In this document: in pieces, positions 39,630 through 48,715 of the stretch
Position numbering within the stretch: position 1 is the first letter of the stretch
How the letters are laid out: every line of letters starts with the position of its first letter
Assembly: GCF_016804325.1 (NCBI RefSeq)
Contig: NZ_CP043627.1
Span: forward strand, 5,716,001-5,780,000
DNA from: Methylobacterium aquaticum
GTDB taxonomy: Bacteria > Pseudomonadota > Alphaproteobacteria > Rhizobiales > Beijerinckiaceae
Length of the DNA stretch: 64,000 nucleotides
Direction: 5' to 3'
Notes under the pieces: model-generated
What the model was told of the DNA's origin: nothing
Seen by the model: only the letters and a program-made list of their open reading frames with translations
The model's database searches: none
Position numbers and translations under genes: made by a program

Positions 39630-40480
39630 ATGACGACGAGGCAGACGCCGCGCGGGGGCGGTTGGAAGGGCGGGCAGGGCCAGGGCTGGGCCGGCAAGGG
39701 CGGCCCGGGTCGAGGCGGTCCCGGCAAGGGCGGGCCCGGCAGAGGCGGGTCAGGCTGGAAGCCCGGCGGCGACGATGACGGGCCGGCGGTGCTGTATGGC
39801 TGGCATCCGGTCTCGGAGGCCCTGCGCAACCCGAACCGGCAGTTCATCAAGCTGCTTGCCACCGAGAACGCGGCGGTGCGCCTCGCCGAGGAGGTCGGCG
39901 AGCTGCGCATCGCGCCGGAGATCGTCAAGCCGGGCACCATCACCGGGCTGCTCGGGCCGGAACCGGTGCATCAGGGTCTCTATCTCGAGGCCGAGCCGCT
40001 GGAGGGCCCGGCCTTCGACGCGCTGCCCGACGACGCGGTGCTGCTCGCCCTCGACCAGATCACCGATCCGCACAATGTCGGGGCGATCGTGCGCACGGCG
40101 GCGGCGTTCGGGTCACCGCCATCGTCACCACCGCCCGGCACTCGCCGACGGTCACCGGCGTGCTCGCCAAATCCGCCTCGGGCGGGCTCGAGCACGTGCC
40201 GTTCGTGGTGGTGCGCAACCTCGCCGAAGCCCTGATCGAGCTCGGCGAGCGCGGCTTCACCCGGGTCGGGCTCGATTCGGAGGCGCCCGAGACCCTCGAT
40301 GCCGTCGGGCCGAAGACGCCGCTCGTCGTGGTGCTCGGGGCCGAGGGCAAGGGCCTGCGCCAGCGCACCCGCGAATGCTGCGACGTGATGGCCCGCATCC
40401 CGTTCCGCGGGGCGATCCAGAGCATCAACGTCTCGAACGCCGCGGCGATCACGCTGTACGCTCTGATGCCCCGGTCCTGA
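39630..40480 (+). pseudogene. rlmB: RlmB-type 23S rRNA 2'-O-methyltransferase, frameshifted
   Basis: A SpoU/TrmH-family methyltransferase. It begins with a Gly/Lys-rich tail (GGGWKGGQGQGW..., about 45 residues), then GPAVLYGWHPVSEALRNPNR and the SPOUT core ALDQITDPHNVGAIVRTAAAFG. The frame breaks at a run of three G (40110-40112). Adding one G gives AFGVTAIVTTARHSPTVTGVLAKSASGGLEHVPFVVV, then VLGAEGKGLRQRTRECCD and INSxNVSNAAA-like SINVSNAAAITLYAL, for 283 residues. The N-terminal low-complexity extension is usual in alphaproteobacteria. A sequencing error is likely. Confidence 0.85.
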
Positions 40481-40519
40481 TGTCCCGCGCCTGAGCCGGA
40501 CAGGCGCGGGAGCCGGACA

Positions 40520-42058
40520 TCAGCGCCAGAACGGGCGCACGTCGATCAGGGCGCGATGCGCCTTGTCGGCTTCGGCGAGCAGGTGCCCGGTCCGCGCCTC
40601 GGTATCGGCGGTGGCCATGCCCGCCGCGAACACCGCGCCCTCCGGCGCGCCCTTGGCGAGCTCGGCCGCCAGCGTGTGGGCGGTGGCGATGTCGTTGAGG
40701 TCGCCGAGATGGTCCTGGAGGTCGGCCAGGGCCTCGACGAAGACCTTGTGGCGCTTGGCGGCCTTCTTGCCGTCGTAGAGGGCGGCGAAGAACTCGGCGC
40801 CGTAGCGCAGCTTCTTGGCGGCGATCCGCACCCGGTGGCGTGCCTCGGGATCGAGATCGGCGAGGTGGCGCCCGCGCTTCTTCACCTGGCGGCGGCGGCG
40901 CTCCAGCTCCTCGGTGGCGAAGGCCCGGGCCGGGCCGTCGCGCCGGTCGGCATTCGGGTTGTCGGGGCCGAGCCAGGGGCCGGCCTCGATCCAGGCGACG
41001 AGGTCGAGGAGGAGGTCGCGCCACTCGCGGCTCTCCAGCACCGCCCGCACCGCGTCGTGCGCCGTCGCGCGCTCGGTCTCGAGGTGGCGCTCCAGGATCA
41101 GGAGGCCGGTCTCGTCCGGCCGGCGCTCGCGCTCCAGCGGCAGGGTCTTGCCGAGATAGACGTCGAGGTTGCGGGCGTGGCCGAAGGGCTCGCTCAGGCG
41201 CTTCAGCTCCGCCTTGATCCCCGGCATCCGCCGGTCCTCGACCACGCTGCCGAACAGCGAGAAGGCCGAGCGCAGGCGGCGCAACGACACCCGCAGCTGG
41301 TGCAGGGCCTCGACGTCGCGGCGGGCGAGCAGCACGGTCTCGTTGAGGCGCATCTGGCGCAGGCAGGCGAAGGCCACGGCCTTGAACGCGTCGGCGGCCG
41401 TCATCCCGGTATCGAGGGGCACCGGCTCGGCCTTCACGGCCCGGTTGAGGCGGCCCTTGATCAGGGCGTCGCCGCGCTCGAACTTGCTCAGCACGCCGAG
41501 GCGCAGGGGCACGTCGGCCCCGATCGTGCGGGCGAGATCGAACAGGGCCGAGGGCACGCCGCCGGTCAACTCGAACTCGATCTCGCTGATCGGCGAGACG
41601 CGGTCGTCCGGCGCCCAGATCCGGCCGCGGTCGAGGGCGACCTCGATGCGGCTGCCGGCCGGCCCGGTATCGGCGAGGCGGCGCATGCTCCGGGTCACCG
41701 TGGAGGAATAGAGCGGGTTCAGATCCGTCGCGCCGTCGAGGAGCTTGGCGACGGGCGTGCCGGCGAGGGCGGCAGGCTCGGGCGTCGGCCCGGCGATGTC
41801 GCTCTCCCATTCCGACCGGTCGAACAGGCCGGCCCCGCCGCCGCCCCGGGCCTTCACGGTCTGGATGTGGCGGTCGCCGTCCTGGCGCACCCGCAGGGTG
41901 TAGCCGGCCTCGCGCAAGGAGCCGTCCGGCGTGTCGTAATAGACCGAGGTCAACTCGGTCTCGGTCCAGTCTCCGGCGAGCAGCGGGTGCTCCCGCAGGC
42001 GGGCGAGGTCGGAGGCCTCGACATCCAGCTTCAGCTCGGTCTCGCGCGGTTCGCTCAT
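40520..42058 (-). CDS. CYTH and CHAD domain protein
   Basis: A 512-residue protein. The N-terminal CYTH domain (triphosphate tunnel fold) has ETELKLDVEAS, VYYDTPDG and LREAGYTLRVRQDGDRHIQTVKA, with ELKL and the acidic strand EIEFELTGG. The C-terminal CHAD domain (about residues 210-512) is helical with histidines at VEALHQLRVSLRRLRSAFSLF and ARHRVRIAAKKLRYGAEFFAALY. CYTH-CHAD proteins hydrolyse inorganic triphosphate or bind polyphosphate granules. It is not part of the phosphonate operon upstream but shares its strand; the gap is 145 bases. Confidence 0.9.
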   Translation of the reverse strand: MSEPRETELKLDVEASDLARLREHPLLAGDWTETELTSVYYDTPDGSLREAGYTLRVRQDGDRHIQTVKARGGGGAGLFDRSEWESDIAGPTPEPAALAGTPVAKLLDGATDLNPLYSSTVTRSMRRLADTGPAGSRIEVALDRGRIWAPDDRVSPISEIEFELTGGVPSALFDLARTIGADVPLRLGVLSKFERGDALIKGRLNRAVKAEPVPLDTGMTAADAFKAVAFACLRQMRLNETVLLARRDVEALHQLRVSLRRLRSAFSLFGSVVEDRRMPGIKAELKRLSEPFGHARNLDVYLGKTLPLERERRPDETGLLILERHLETERATAHDAVRAVLESREWRDLLLDLVAWIEAGPWLGPDNPNADRRDGPARAFATEELERRRRQVKKRGRHLADLDPEARHRVRIAAKKLRYGAEFFAALYDGKKAAKRHKVFVEALADLQDHLGDLNDIATAHTLAAELAKGAPEGAVFAAGMATADTEARTGHLLAEADKAHRALIDVRPFWR

Positions 42059-42203
42059 CACGGTGGTCCTGGTCTCCCGTTCGGTCCGCCACATAGGGGG
42101 GCCCGATACGGAAATCATGAACGAGGGCCGAAAGTTTCGCAAAGCGCGGCCGCCGGGGCCGTTCATCGTGGTCCGGACGCCTGACGCAGCGACACGAACG
42201 CCG

Positions 42204-42737
42204 TCAGCGCGCCCGCAGATGGGCGAGGAGCCGGGCCGCCCCGTCCTCCGGCGGGCCGTCATTCATCACCACGAGGTCGGCGATGACCGATGCCGAGCGG
42301 GAGAGCCGCGCGCCGAGGTCGCCGTCCTCCCGCCGGCCGCGGGCGGCGAGGCGGGCGGCCAGCACCTCGGGCGGCGCGGTGACCTCGATCACGGTGACGC
42401 CGGGCAGGCGCCGGCGGGCCTCGCCCACCACCCGGCGCGAGACGTTGCAGACGACGACATGCCCGTCGCGCGCGAGCGCGACCGTCTCCGCCGGCAGCGC
42501 GTAGCCGAGGTTGTGGGCGCGCCAGGACAGGGCGAAGCGGCCCTCCGCCTCGCCCGCGGAAAAATCCGCCTCGTCGATCGGCAGGTTGTCCTCGTGGGCG
42601 GAGGGCGGCCGGGTGACGAGGCGGCGCGGGAAGACGTAGCGGGGCTCTCCCGCGAGCGCCTCGCGCGCGAGCCGCAGGAGCGTGTCCTTGCCGGCTCCGC
42701 TCGGGCCGACGACGAGGACGAAGCCGCCATCCGCCAT
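42204..42737 (-). CDS. phnN: ribose 1,5-bisphosphate phosphokinase PhnN
   Basis: A 177-residue kinase forming PRPP from ribose 1,5-bisphosphate after C-P lyase action. The Walker A motif VVGPSGAGKDTLLR is near the N-terminus. The guanylate-kinase-like block RYVFPRRLVTRP and the C-terminal VIADLVVMNDGPPEDGAARLL follow. The start overlaps the phnM stop by one base (TGATG); a GTG one codon earlier is possible. It is the last gene of the operon. Confidence 0.92.
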   Translation of the reverse strand: MADGGFVLVVGPSGAGKDTLLRLAREALAGEPRYVFPRRLVTRPPSAHEDNLPIDEADFSAGEAEGRFALSWRAHNLGYALPAETVALARDGHVVVCNVSRRVVGEARRRLPGVTVIEVTAPPEVLAARLAARGRREDGDLGARLSRSASVIADLVVMNDGPPEDGAARLLAHLRAR

Positions 42738-43873
42738 CACGCCACCCGCCGTCCCTGGCGCCAGACCTGGCGCACCACCGGCACGCCCTCGGCGAGGCGC
42801 ACCCGCACGAGGTCGGCCCGCAACGCCGGGGCGATGCGCCCGCGGTCGTCGAGACCGGTGGCCCGGGCCGGGTTGGCGGTGACGGTGGCGACCGCCTCCG
42901 GCAGGGTGATCGAGGGGACCCGCTCGGGCAGGCCGAACGCCGCCATCAGGAGGCTCGCCGGCACGTAATCGGAGGAGAGCACGTCGAGGAGGCCGTCCCG
43001 GGCCAGGTCCTCGGCCGCGACGTTGCCGGAATGCGAGCCGCCCCGGATCAGGTTCGGCGCCCCCATCATCACGGTGATGCCGGCGTCGTGCGCGGCCTGC
43101 GCCGCCTCCAGGGTGGTGGGGAATTCGGCCAGCCGCACGCCCTCGTTCCTCGCCATGGCGACGTCGGCGAGCGTGGTGTCGTCGTGGCTGGCGAGCGCGA
43201 TGCCGCGCTCCCGGGCCAGCGCCACCAGGGCCGGGCGGTTGACCGCGTTGAAGGCCTGGCCGTCGCGGATCTTGAGCGCGGTGTTGGCCTGGATCTCGAC
43301 GATCGAGCGGCCGCCGCGGGTGGCGTAGGTGTAATATTTCTCGATGTCGCGGAACTGGCGCTGGCCGGGGGTGTGGTCCATCAGCGAGATCAGCCCGACG
43401 GGGTAGAGCGCGGTGAAGTCCCGCACCGTGTCGAGGAGGTCGGCGGAGGGGATCTCGCAGCGCAGGTGCGTCAGGTGCTCGGCGCGGAACAGGTCGGCGC
43501 CCTTGGCGGTCTCGATCGCGCCGGCGAGCTGCATCAGCTCGGGCCCCAAGCCGCTGCCGTCCGGGTCGCTGCCGGCGCGCAGCGAATCGAACACCGTGGT
43601 GATGCCGGAGGCGGCGATCTGCGCATCGTAGGCGAGCACGGCGCCGAGCGGGTGCCAGCGCACCTTGGGGCGGGGCGCGTAGTGGCTCTCGAGGTGGTCG
43701 GTATGGAGCTCGACGAGGCCCGGGATCAGGTGGTCGCCCTGGAGGTCGAGGCCGCGTTCCGGCGCCCGGCCCTCGCCGATCTCGGCGATGCGGCCGTCGA
43801 CCATGGCGAGCCAGCCGTGCTGCACCCGGTCGGGCAGCACCAGGGTGGCGTTCTCGAGGATCCGGTCTTGCAT
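42737..43873 (-). CDS. phnM: alpha-D-ribose 1-methylphosphonate 5-triphosphate diphosphatase PhnM
   Basis: A 378-residue amidohydrolase-fold enzyme removing pyrophosphate from the ribosyl-phosphonate triphosphate intermediate. The metal site appears as LVELHTDHLESHY, and later blocks SLMDHTPGQRQFRD and ALASHDDTTLADV supply further ligands. ATG at 43873 follows AAGGGG and lies 13 bases after phnL; a GTG 8 codons upstream overlaps phnL. It ends in overlap with phnN. Confidence 0.93.
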   Translation of the reverse strand: MQDRILENATLVLPDRVQHGWLAMVDGRIAEIGEGRAPERGLDLQGDHLIPGLVELHTDHLESHYAPRPKVRWHPLGAVLAYDAQIAASGITTVFDSLRAGSDPDGSGLGPELMQLAGAIETAKGADLFRAEHLTHLRCEIPSADLLDTVRDFTALYPVGLISLMDHTPGQRQFRDIEKYYTYATRGGRSIVEIQANTALKIRDGQAFNAVNRPALVALARERGIALASHDDTTLADVAMARNEGVRLAEFPTTLEAAQAAHDAGITVMMGAPNLIRGGSHSGNVAAEDLARDGLLDVLSSDYVPASLLMAAFGLPERVPSITLPEAVATVTANPARATGLDDRGRIAPALRADLVRVRLAEGVPVVRQVWRQGRRVA

Positions 43874-43886
43874 GGAGGTCCCCTTC

Positions 43887-44606
43887 TTATGCGGCACGTT
43901 TCTGCGCGAAGGCGGTGACGTCGACCACCCGGGTCGCCACCGCCTCGCGGACGTCGGTGTCGTGGAAGATGCCGAGCAACGCCGCGCCGGCGGCCTGGCG
44001 GGCGCGGATCAGATCGACCACCACGGCGCGGTTCTGCGCGTCGAGGGAGGCGGTCGGCTCGTCGAGGAGCAGGATCGGCCGCTCGGCGATCAGCCCGCGG
44101 GCGATGTTGACCCGCTGCTGCTCGCCGCCCGAGAAGGTCGCGGGCGGCAGGTCCCACAGGCGCTCCGGCAGGTTGAGGCGGGAGAGCAGTTCCTCGGCGC
44201 GGGCGAGCGCGATGTCGGCGGGCAGGCCGCCCTCGCGGCCGGCGGCGGCCACCACCTCGCGGGCGCCGACCCGCGGGATCACCCGCAGGAACTGCGACAC
44301 GTAGGAGATGGTGCGGCGGCGCAGGGCCAGCACCTCGCGGGGCGAGGCCGAGGCCACGTCGATCACGGTTTCACCGTCGCGGACCAGGATCCGTCCGCGG
44401 TCGCAGCGGTAATTGCCGTAGGCCATCTTGAGGAGCGAGGACTTGCCCGCCCCCGATGGCCCGCCGAGCACCACGCATTCGCCCGGATGCACGGCGAGAT
44501 CGGCGCCGCCCATCACCGGCAGTTGCACGCCGCCGCGCAGGTGCAGGGTGAAGGTCTTGGCGACGTCGCGGAATTCGAGGGCCGGGGAATCTTGAGCGGG
44601 ATTCAT
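43887..44606 (-). CDS. phnL: C-P lyase subunit PhnL (ABC-type ATPase)
   Basis: A 239-residue ABC ATPase of the C-P lyase machinery. Walker A is GGPSGAGKSSLLKMAYGNYRCDRG, the signature is FSGGEQQRVNIARGL, and Walker B is PILLLDEPTASLD. It takes part in forming the 5-triphosphoribosyl phosphonate together with PhnGHI and is not a transporter component. Its ATG overlaps the phnK stop (ATGA). Confidence 0.94.
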   Translation of the reverse strand: MNPAQDSPALEFRDVAKTFTLHLRGGVQLPVMGGADLAVHPGECVVLGGPSGAGKSSLLKMAYGNYRCDRGRILVRDGETVIDVASASPREVLALRRRTISYVSQFLRVIPRVGAREVVAAAGREGGLPADIALARAEELLSRLNLPERLWDLPPATFSGGEQQRVNIARGLIAERPILLLDEPTASLDAQNRAVVVDLIRARQAAGAALLGIFHDTDVREAVATRVVDVTAFAQKRAA

Positions 44607-45376
44607 GCGGCGAGCACCGAGGAGACGAGGAGCTGGGTGTAGGGCTCACGGGGATCGTCGAGCACCTGATCGGTCAGGCCGGTCTCGATCACCCGGCCGG
44701 CGCGCATCACCATCACCCGGTGCGACAGGAGCCGGGCCACCGCGAGGTCGTGGGTGACGATGACGACGGCGAGCCCCAGTTCCGCGACGAGGCCGCGGAT
44801 CAGGTCGAGGAGGCGGGCCTGGACCGACACATCCAACCCCGAGGTCGGCTCGTCCATCAGCACCAGCCGCGGGCCGGTGACGAGGTTGCGGGCGATCTGG
44901 AGCCGCTGGCGCATGCCGCCGGAGAACCGCGTCGGCGGGTCGTCGATCCGGTCGGCGGCGATCTCGACCTTGTCCAGCCACTCGAGCGCCGTGCCGCGGA
45001 TGGTGCCGTAATGGCGGGCACCCGCGCCCATCAGCCGCTCGCCGACATTGCCGCCGGCCGAGACCGCCATGCGCAGGCCCTTGGCCGCGTCCTGGCGCAC
45101 GAAGCCCCAATCGGTCCGCATCAGGGCACGGCGCTCGGCCTCGCTCAAGGTCGCGAGGTCGCGCATCACCCCGTCGCGCATCCGGTAGGAGACGCTGCCG
45201 GAATCGGGGCTGAGCTCGGTGGCGATCAGCGACAGCAGCGTCGACTTGCCGGAGCCGGATTCGCCGACGATCGCCAGCACCTCGCCGGGATCGAGATCGA
45301 ACGACACGTCGGCGCAAGCCGTGCGGGCGCCGTAATGCCTGGTCAGGCCGCGGGCCTGGAGCAGCGGGGCGCTCAT
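44603..45376 (-). CDS. phnK: C-P lyase subunit PhnK (ABC-type ATPase)
   Basis: A 257-residue ABC ATPase that docks on the PhnGHIJ core. Walker A is VGESGSGKSTLLSLI, the signature region is RFSGGMRQRLQIARNL and Walker B is LVLMDEPTSGLDVSVQ. Upstream lies a short repeat-bearing gap and then the acetyltransferase gene, so this is the only place in the operon where coding continuity is interrupted by repeat DNA. Confidence 0.94.
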   Translation of the reverse strand: MSAPLLQARGLTRHYGARTACADVSFDLDPGEVLAIVGESGSGKSTLLSLIATELSPDSGSVSYRMRDGVMRDLATLSEAERRALMRTDWGFVRQDAAKGLRMAVSAGGNVGERLMGAGARHYGTIRGTALEWLDKVEIAADRIDDPPTRFSGGMRQRLQIARNLVTGPRLVLMDEPTSGLDVSVQARLLDLIRGLVAELGLAVVIVTHDLAVARLLSHRVMVMRAGRVIETGLTDQVLDDPREPYTQLLVSSVLAA

Positions 45377-45413
45377 GCGGTCTCCTCCGTGTCGGTCACG
45401 AGGCTGGTTGGGA

Positions 45414-46142
45414 TCAAGGAGAGGCGCAGGTTTTCCCCTCCCCCCTCTGCGGGGGAGGGTGGCGAGCGGAGCGAGCCGGGAGAGGGGACGCCGCTTCCGG
45501 AGAAGTCGCGCGCTTCGTGAAGGGCGCCACCTGGAGTAGCGTCGCGCTGCCCCTCTCCCGGCCTACTTCGTAGGCCACCCTCCCCCGCAGAGGGGGAGGG
45601 GAAAACCCGCGCCTTCTCGTTTCCCCGGGCAGCCCGGCCGCGGGCGGGGAGAGGGAACCCACGGCTTCTCCGTCCGCGGACGGCCCGTTACCGGTCGTAA
45701 AGGGCGGATCCAACCGGAAGCTGTAGCCGTATCGCTCGAAGCCGAGGCTCTCGTAGAAGCGGTGCGCGGGCTTCGCGTCGACGTTCGAGGACAGGGCGAC
45801 CTTGTAGCAGCCCTTCTCGCCGGCCATACGGCCGGCCTCCCGCATCATGATCCGGCCGAGGCCGGTGCCGCGCTCCGTGGCGCTCACGACGACGCTCTCG
45901 ACGAGGGCCGACGGCATGCCCCAATGGGCGATGTTGTCGAGGATGACGAGGCAGAAGGTGCCGACGATCCGCCCCTCGACCTCCGCGACGTAGAGCCCGT
46001 AATCGGGGTAAGCGTCGAGGCGCGCCAGCAGCGCCTCGGCCTGGTCCAGGGTCGCGACCCGGCCGGCGTTCAATTCGGCATAGAGGCCGAGCACGGCCGG
46101 CAGGTCGGGCTTGCCGGCGCGGCGGATGGTCGGGTCAGGCAT
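45414..46142 (-). CDS. GNAT N-acetyltransferase in the phn operon, with repeat-encoded C-terminal tail
   Basis: A 242-residue protein. Residues 1-148 form a normal GNAT domain: MPDPTIRRAGKPDLPAVLGLYAEL, GTFCLVILDN, the acetyl-CoA loop VVSATERGTGLGRIMM, and SSNVDAKPAHRFYESLGFERYGYSFRL. The position in the operon and the spacing of the last block resemble PhnO, which acetylates aminoalkylphosphonates, so that is the best guess. The remaining roughly 95 residues are Pro/Arg-rich, partly translated from the inverted repeat, and probably a by-product of repeat insertion. Its ATG overlaps the phnJ stop by 8 bases. Confidence 0.82.
   Translation of the reverse strand: MPDPTIRRAGKPDLPAVLGLYAELNAGRVATLDQAEALLARLDAYPDYGLYVAEVEGRIVGTFCLVILDNIAHWGMPSALVESVVVSATERGTGLGRIMMREAGRMAGEKGCYKVALSSNVDAKPAHRFYESLGFERYGYSFRLDPPFTTGNGPSADGEAVGSLSPPAAGLPGETRRRGFSPPPLRGRVAYEVGRERGSATLLQVAPFTKRATSPEAASPLPARSARHPPPQRGEGKTCASP
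45431..45605. repeat. modular inverted repeat inside the 3' end of the acetyltransferase gene
   Basis: Two facing arms of about 57 bases. The outer part, TTTTCCCCTCCCCC...GCGGGGGAGGGTGGC, is the same in both apart from one base in a C run. The inner GGGAGAGGGG also matches. Between them each arm carries a different 14-base module (GAGCGGAGCGAGCC versus CTACGAAGTAGGCC). The arms could form a long hairpin. Such REP-like elements are frequent in Methylobacterium-type genomes. Confidence 0.85.
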
Positions 46143-47010
46143 GCGCCGCCTCCATGCCGCCGGTGCCGGCATGACCGTCTGCCCGGCGCTCCTCGCAATG
46201 GTCGGTATCCGAGCAGACGAACATCCGCCCGCCGGCATCGTCGAGCAGCACCTCATCCAGGTAGACACCCTCGGCGCCGCACAATGCACAAGGACGGTCG
46301 AAGCTCTGGACCCGGAACGGATGGTCCTCGAAATCGAGGCTCCTCACCCGCGTATGGGGCGGCACGGCGTAGATCCGCTTCTCGCGGCCGGCGCCGAAGA
46401 GCTGGAGCGCCGGGCAATCGTCCATCTTCGGGTTGTCGAATTTCGGTGTCGGCGAGGGGTCCATGACGTAGCGGCCCGCCACCTCGACCGGATAGGCGTA
46501 GGTGGTGGCGATGTGGCCGTGGCGGGCGATGTCCTCGTAGAGCTTGACGTGCATCAGCCCGTATTCGGCCAGGGCGTGGAGCTGGCGCGTCTCGGTCTCC
46601 CGCGGCTCGAGGAAGCGCAGAGGCTCGGGGATCGGCACCTGGTAGACCAGCACCTGGCCCTCGTGCAGCGGCGCCTCCGGGATGCGGTGGCGGGTCTGGA
46701 TCACGGTTGCGTCCCGGGTGCGGGTGGTGACCGCGACATTGCTCGTGCGGGCGAAGAAGGCGCGGATCGAGACCGCGTTGGTGGTGTCGTCCGAGCCCTG
46801 GTCGATGACCTTGAGCACGTCGCTCCGGCCGAGGATCGCGGCCGTCACCTGCACGCCGCCGGTGCCCCAGCCATAGGGCATCGGCATCTCGCGCGAGGCG
46901 AAGGGCACTTGGTAGCCGGGGATCGCGATCGCCTTGAGGATCGCCCGGCGGATCATCCGCTTGGTGCCCTCGTCGAGATAGGCGAAGTTGTAGCCGGTCT
47001 CGGCGCTCAT
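46135..47010 (-). CDS. phnJ: C-P lyase catalytic subunit PhnJ
   Basis: A 291-residue radical-SAM enzyme cleaving the carbon-phosphorus bond of ribosyl phosphonates. The [4Fe-4S] cysteines Cys241, Cys244 and Cys266 and the catalytic radical Cys272 are all present in PCALCGAEG...FVCSDTDHC, at the same numbers as in the E. coli protein. The N-terminus AYLDEGTKRMIRRAILKAIAIPGYQVPFASREMPMPYGWGTGG is highly conserved. Its ATG overlaps the phnI stop (ATGA). Confidence 0.96.
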   Translation of the reverse strand: MSAETGYNFAYLDEGTKRMIRRAILKAIAIPGYQVPFASREMPMPYGWGTGGVQVTAAILGRSDVLKVIDQGSDDTTNAVSIRAFFARTSNVAVTTRTRDATVIQTRHRIPEAPLHEGQVLVYQVPIPEPLRFLEPRETETRQLHALAEYGLMHVKLYEDIARHGHIATTYAYPVEVAGRYVMDPSPTPKFDNPKMDDCPALQLFGAGREKRIYAVPPHTRVRSLDFEDHPFRVQSFDRPCALCGAEGVYLDEVLLDDAGGRMFVCSDTDHCEERRADGHAGTGGMEAAHA

Positions 47011-48113
47011 TCGGCGGCCTCCTTCATCGCGGGGGCTTCGTGCCGCGCGGCATGTTCGGTGCGAAGCCGCCGCACCAGCTCCAGCTCGGCCTGGAAATCG
47101 ACGTAGTGGGGCAGCTTCAGGTGCTCGACGAAGCCGGTCGCCTGGAGCGCGTCGCAATGGGCCAGCACGAATTCCTGGTCCTGTGCCGGGGCGCCGACCG
47201 GCTCGCCCAGTTCCTCGGCCCGGAGCGCGCGGTCGACGAGGGCCATCGCCATCGCCTTGCGCTCGCTCTGCCCGAAGGCGAGGCCGTAGCCGCGGGTGAA
47301 TTGCGGCGGCACCTCGGCGCTGCCGTGGAACTGGTTGACCATCTGGCACTCGGTGAGGGCGACTTCGCCGAGCGGCACCGCGAAACCCAGCTCCTCCGGC
47401 ACGAACTCGACCGCCACCGTGCCGACCCGGATCTCGCCGACGAAGGGGTGGGTGCGGCCGTAGCCGCGCTGGGTCGAGTAGCCGAGCGCCAGCACGAAGC
47501 CCTCGTCGCCCCGCGCCAGCGCCTGGAGGCGGAGCGCCCGGTCGGCCGGAAAGTCGAGGGGCTCGCGGGTGAGGTCGCCCGGGGGTGCGCCGTCGTCGGG
47601 GGCGCAGCGCTCGATCAGCCCGTCGTTCCCTAAGAGGTCTGTGACCCGCGGGGCGTGGGCGGCATCCGGCAGCGGCTCGGCCTGTTCGGCGGGCGGTGCC
47701 TCGCCCTCGGCGGCGAGCGCGAAGTCGATCAGCCGGTGGGTGTAGTCGAAGGTCGGCCCGAGCACCTGGCCGCCGGGCAGGTCCTTGTAGGTGGCGGAGA
47801 TGCGACGACGGAGGGTCATCGCGCCGGTCTCGACCGGCTCGGAGGCGCCGAAGCGGGGCAGGGTGGTGCGGTAGGCCCGCACCAGGAACACCGCCTCGAT
47901 CAGGTCGCCGCGGGCCTGCTTGAGGGCGAGCGCGGCGAGGTCGGGATCGTGCAGCGAGCCCTCGGTCATCACCCGGTCGACGAGGAGCGCCATCTGCTCG
48001 CGGATCTGCGCCACCGAGAGCTCGGGCACGCTCGCGTCGCCCCGGCGGGTCTCGGCCAGCAGCCGGTGCGCGTTGGCGATGGCGGCCTCGCCGCCCTTCA
48101 CGGCCACGTACAT
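47007..48113 (-). CDS. phnI: C-P lyase core subunit PhnI
   Basis: A 368-residue core subunit with nucleosidase activity that builds the ribosyl phosphonate together with PhnG, PhnH and PhnL. MYVAVKGGEAAIANAHRLL, IREQMALLVDRVMTEGSLHDPDLAALALKQARGDLIEAVFL and the C-terminal CDALQATGFVEHLKLPHYVDFQAEL are family signatures. The start lies 2 bases after the phnH stop. Confidence 0.96.
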   Translation of the reverse strand: MYVAVKGGEAAIANAHRLLAETRRGDASVPELSVAQIREQMALLVDRVMTEGSLHDPDLAALALKQARGDLIEAVFLVRAYRTTLPRFGASEPVETGAMTLRRRISATYKDLPGGQVLGPTFDYTHRLIDFALAAEGEAPPAEQAEPLPDAAHAPRVTDLLGNDGLIERCAPDDGAPPGDLTREPLDFPADRALRLQALARGDEGFVLALGYSTQRGYGRTHPFVGEIRVGTVAVEFVPEELGFAVPLGEVALTECQMVNQFHGSAEVPPQFTRGYGLAFGQSERKAMAMALVDRALRAEELGEPVGAPAQDQEFVLAHCDALQATGFVEHLKLPHYVDFQAELELVRRLRTEHAARHEAPAMKEAAE

Positions 48114-48115
48114 GC

Positions 48116-48715
48116 TCAGCCCTCCTGGACGCGGGTGGAGCGCGGCAGCGCGGCGATGCGGCCGGGGGCTGCCAGGATCAGGTCGACTCCTTGCGGGAAG
48201 CCGGCATGGTTGCGGGCGAGACGGGGAAGGATGTCCGCCGGGAGCGGCGAGGCCGACAGGCGGGCGCTCCCCCGGATTCCCGGCCCGTCGAGGTGCCAGC
48301 CTTCGTTCGACAGGGCGGCAACCGCCAGCACCAGGGTCGTGGAGCGGTCGGGATAGGCCGGCGTTCCTCGCGCGAAGGTCCCGAAATCCGGGCAGGCGGC
48401 GGCATCCGAGACCAGCGCGAACGCCGCCTCCATCGGGTCTTGGGTGATCCGCGCGCCGGTATGGAAGCGCAGGAACTCCGCCACCGCCGGGTTTCGCGCG
48501 AGAGCCGCATCGAGCCAGAACGGCGCATCGGCATCGCCGAGCGCCAGGGCGATGGCGGCGAGCTCGGGCGCCAGCGGCGCGGGCGGCGCGAGTTCCGTGG
48601 CAAGGGCCTGGATCGTGCCGGGACGCGCCAGCGCATCCATGACGGCGCGGAAGACGCCCTGGGCGTCGTGGACGGGGTCGGCAAAGCCGCGGGCGAGCAT
48701 CGATCCTCTCGCCAT
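48116..48715 (-). CDS. phnH: C-P lyase core subunit PhnH
   Basis: A 199-residue non-catalytic core subunit with a PLP-transferase-like fold. GFADPVHDAQGVFRAVMDALARPGTIQAL, IALALGDADAPFWLDAAL and NHAGFPQGVDLILAAPGRIAALPRSTRV are conserved. The ATG overlaps the phnG stop by one base (TGATG); an internal Met five codons later is an alternative start. Confidence 0.94.
   Translation of the reverse strand: MARGSMLARGFADPVHDAQGVFRAVMDALARPGTIQALATELAPPAPLAPELAAIALALGDADAPFWLDAALARNPAVAEFLRFHTGARITQDPMEAAFALVSDAAACPDFGTFARGTPAYPDRSTTLVLAVAALSNEGWHLDGPGIRGSARLSASPLPADILPRLARNHAGFPQGVDLILAAPGRIAALPRSTRVQEG

Noticed and set aside
45431..45605. CRISPR-like or tandem repeat
   Set aside because: There are only two copies in inverted orientation and no regular spacer array; it fits a REP/hairpin element.
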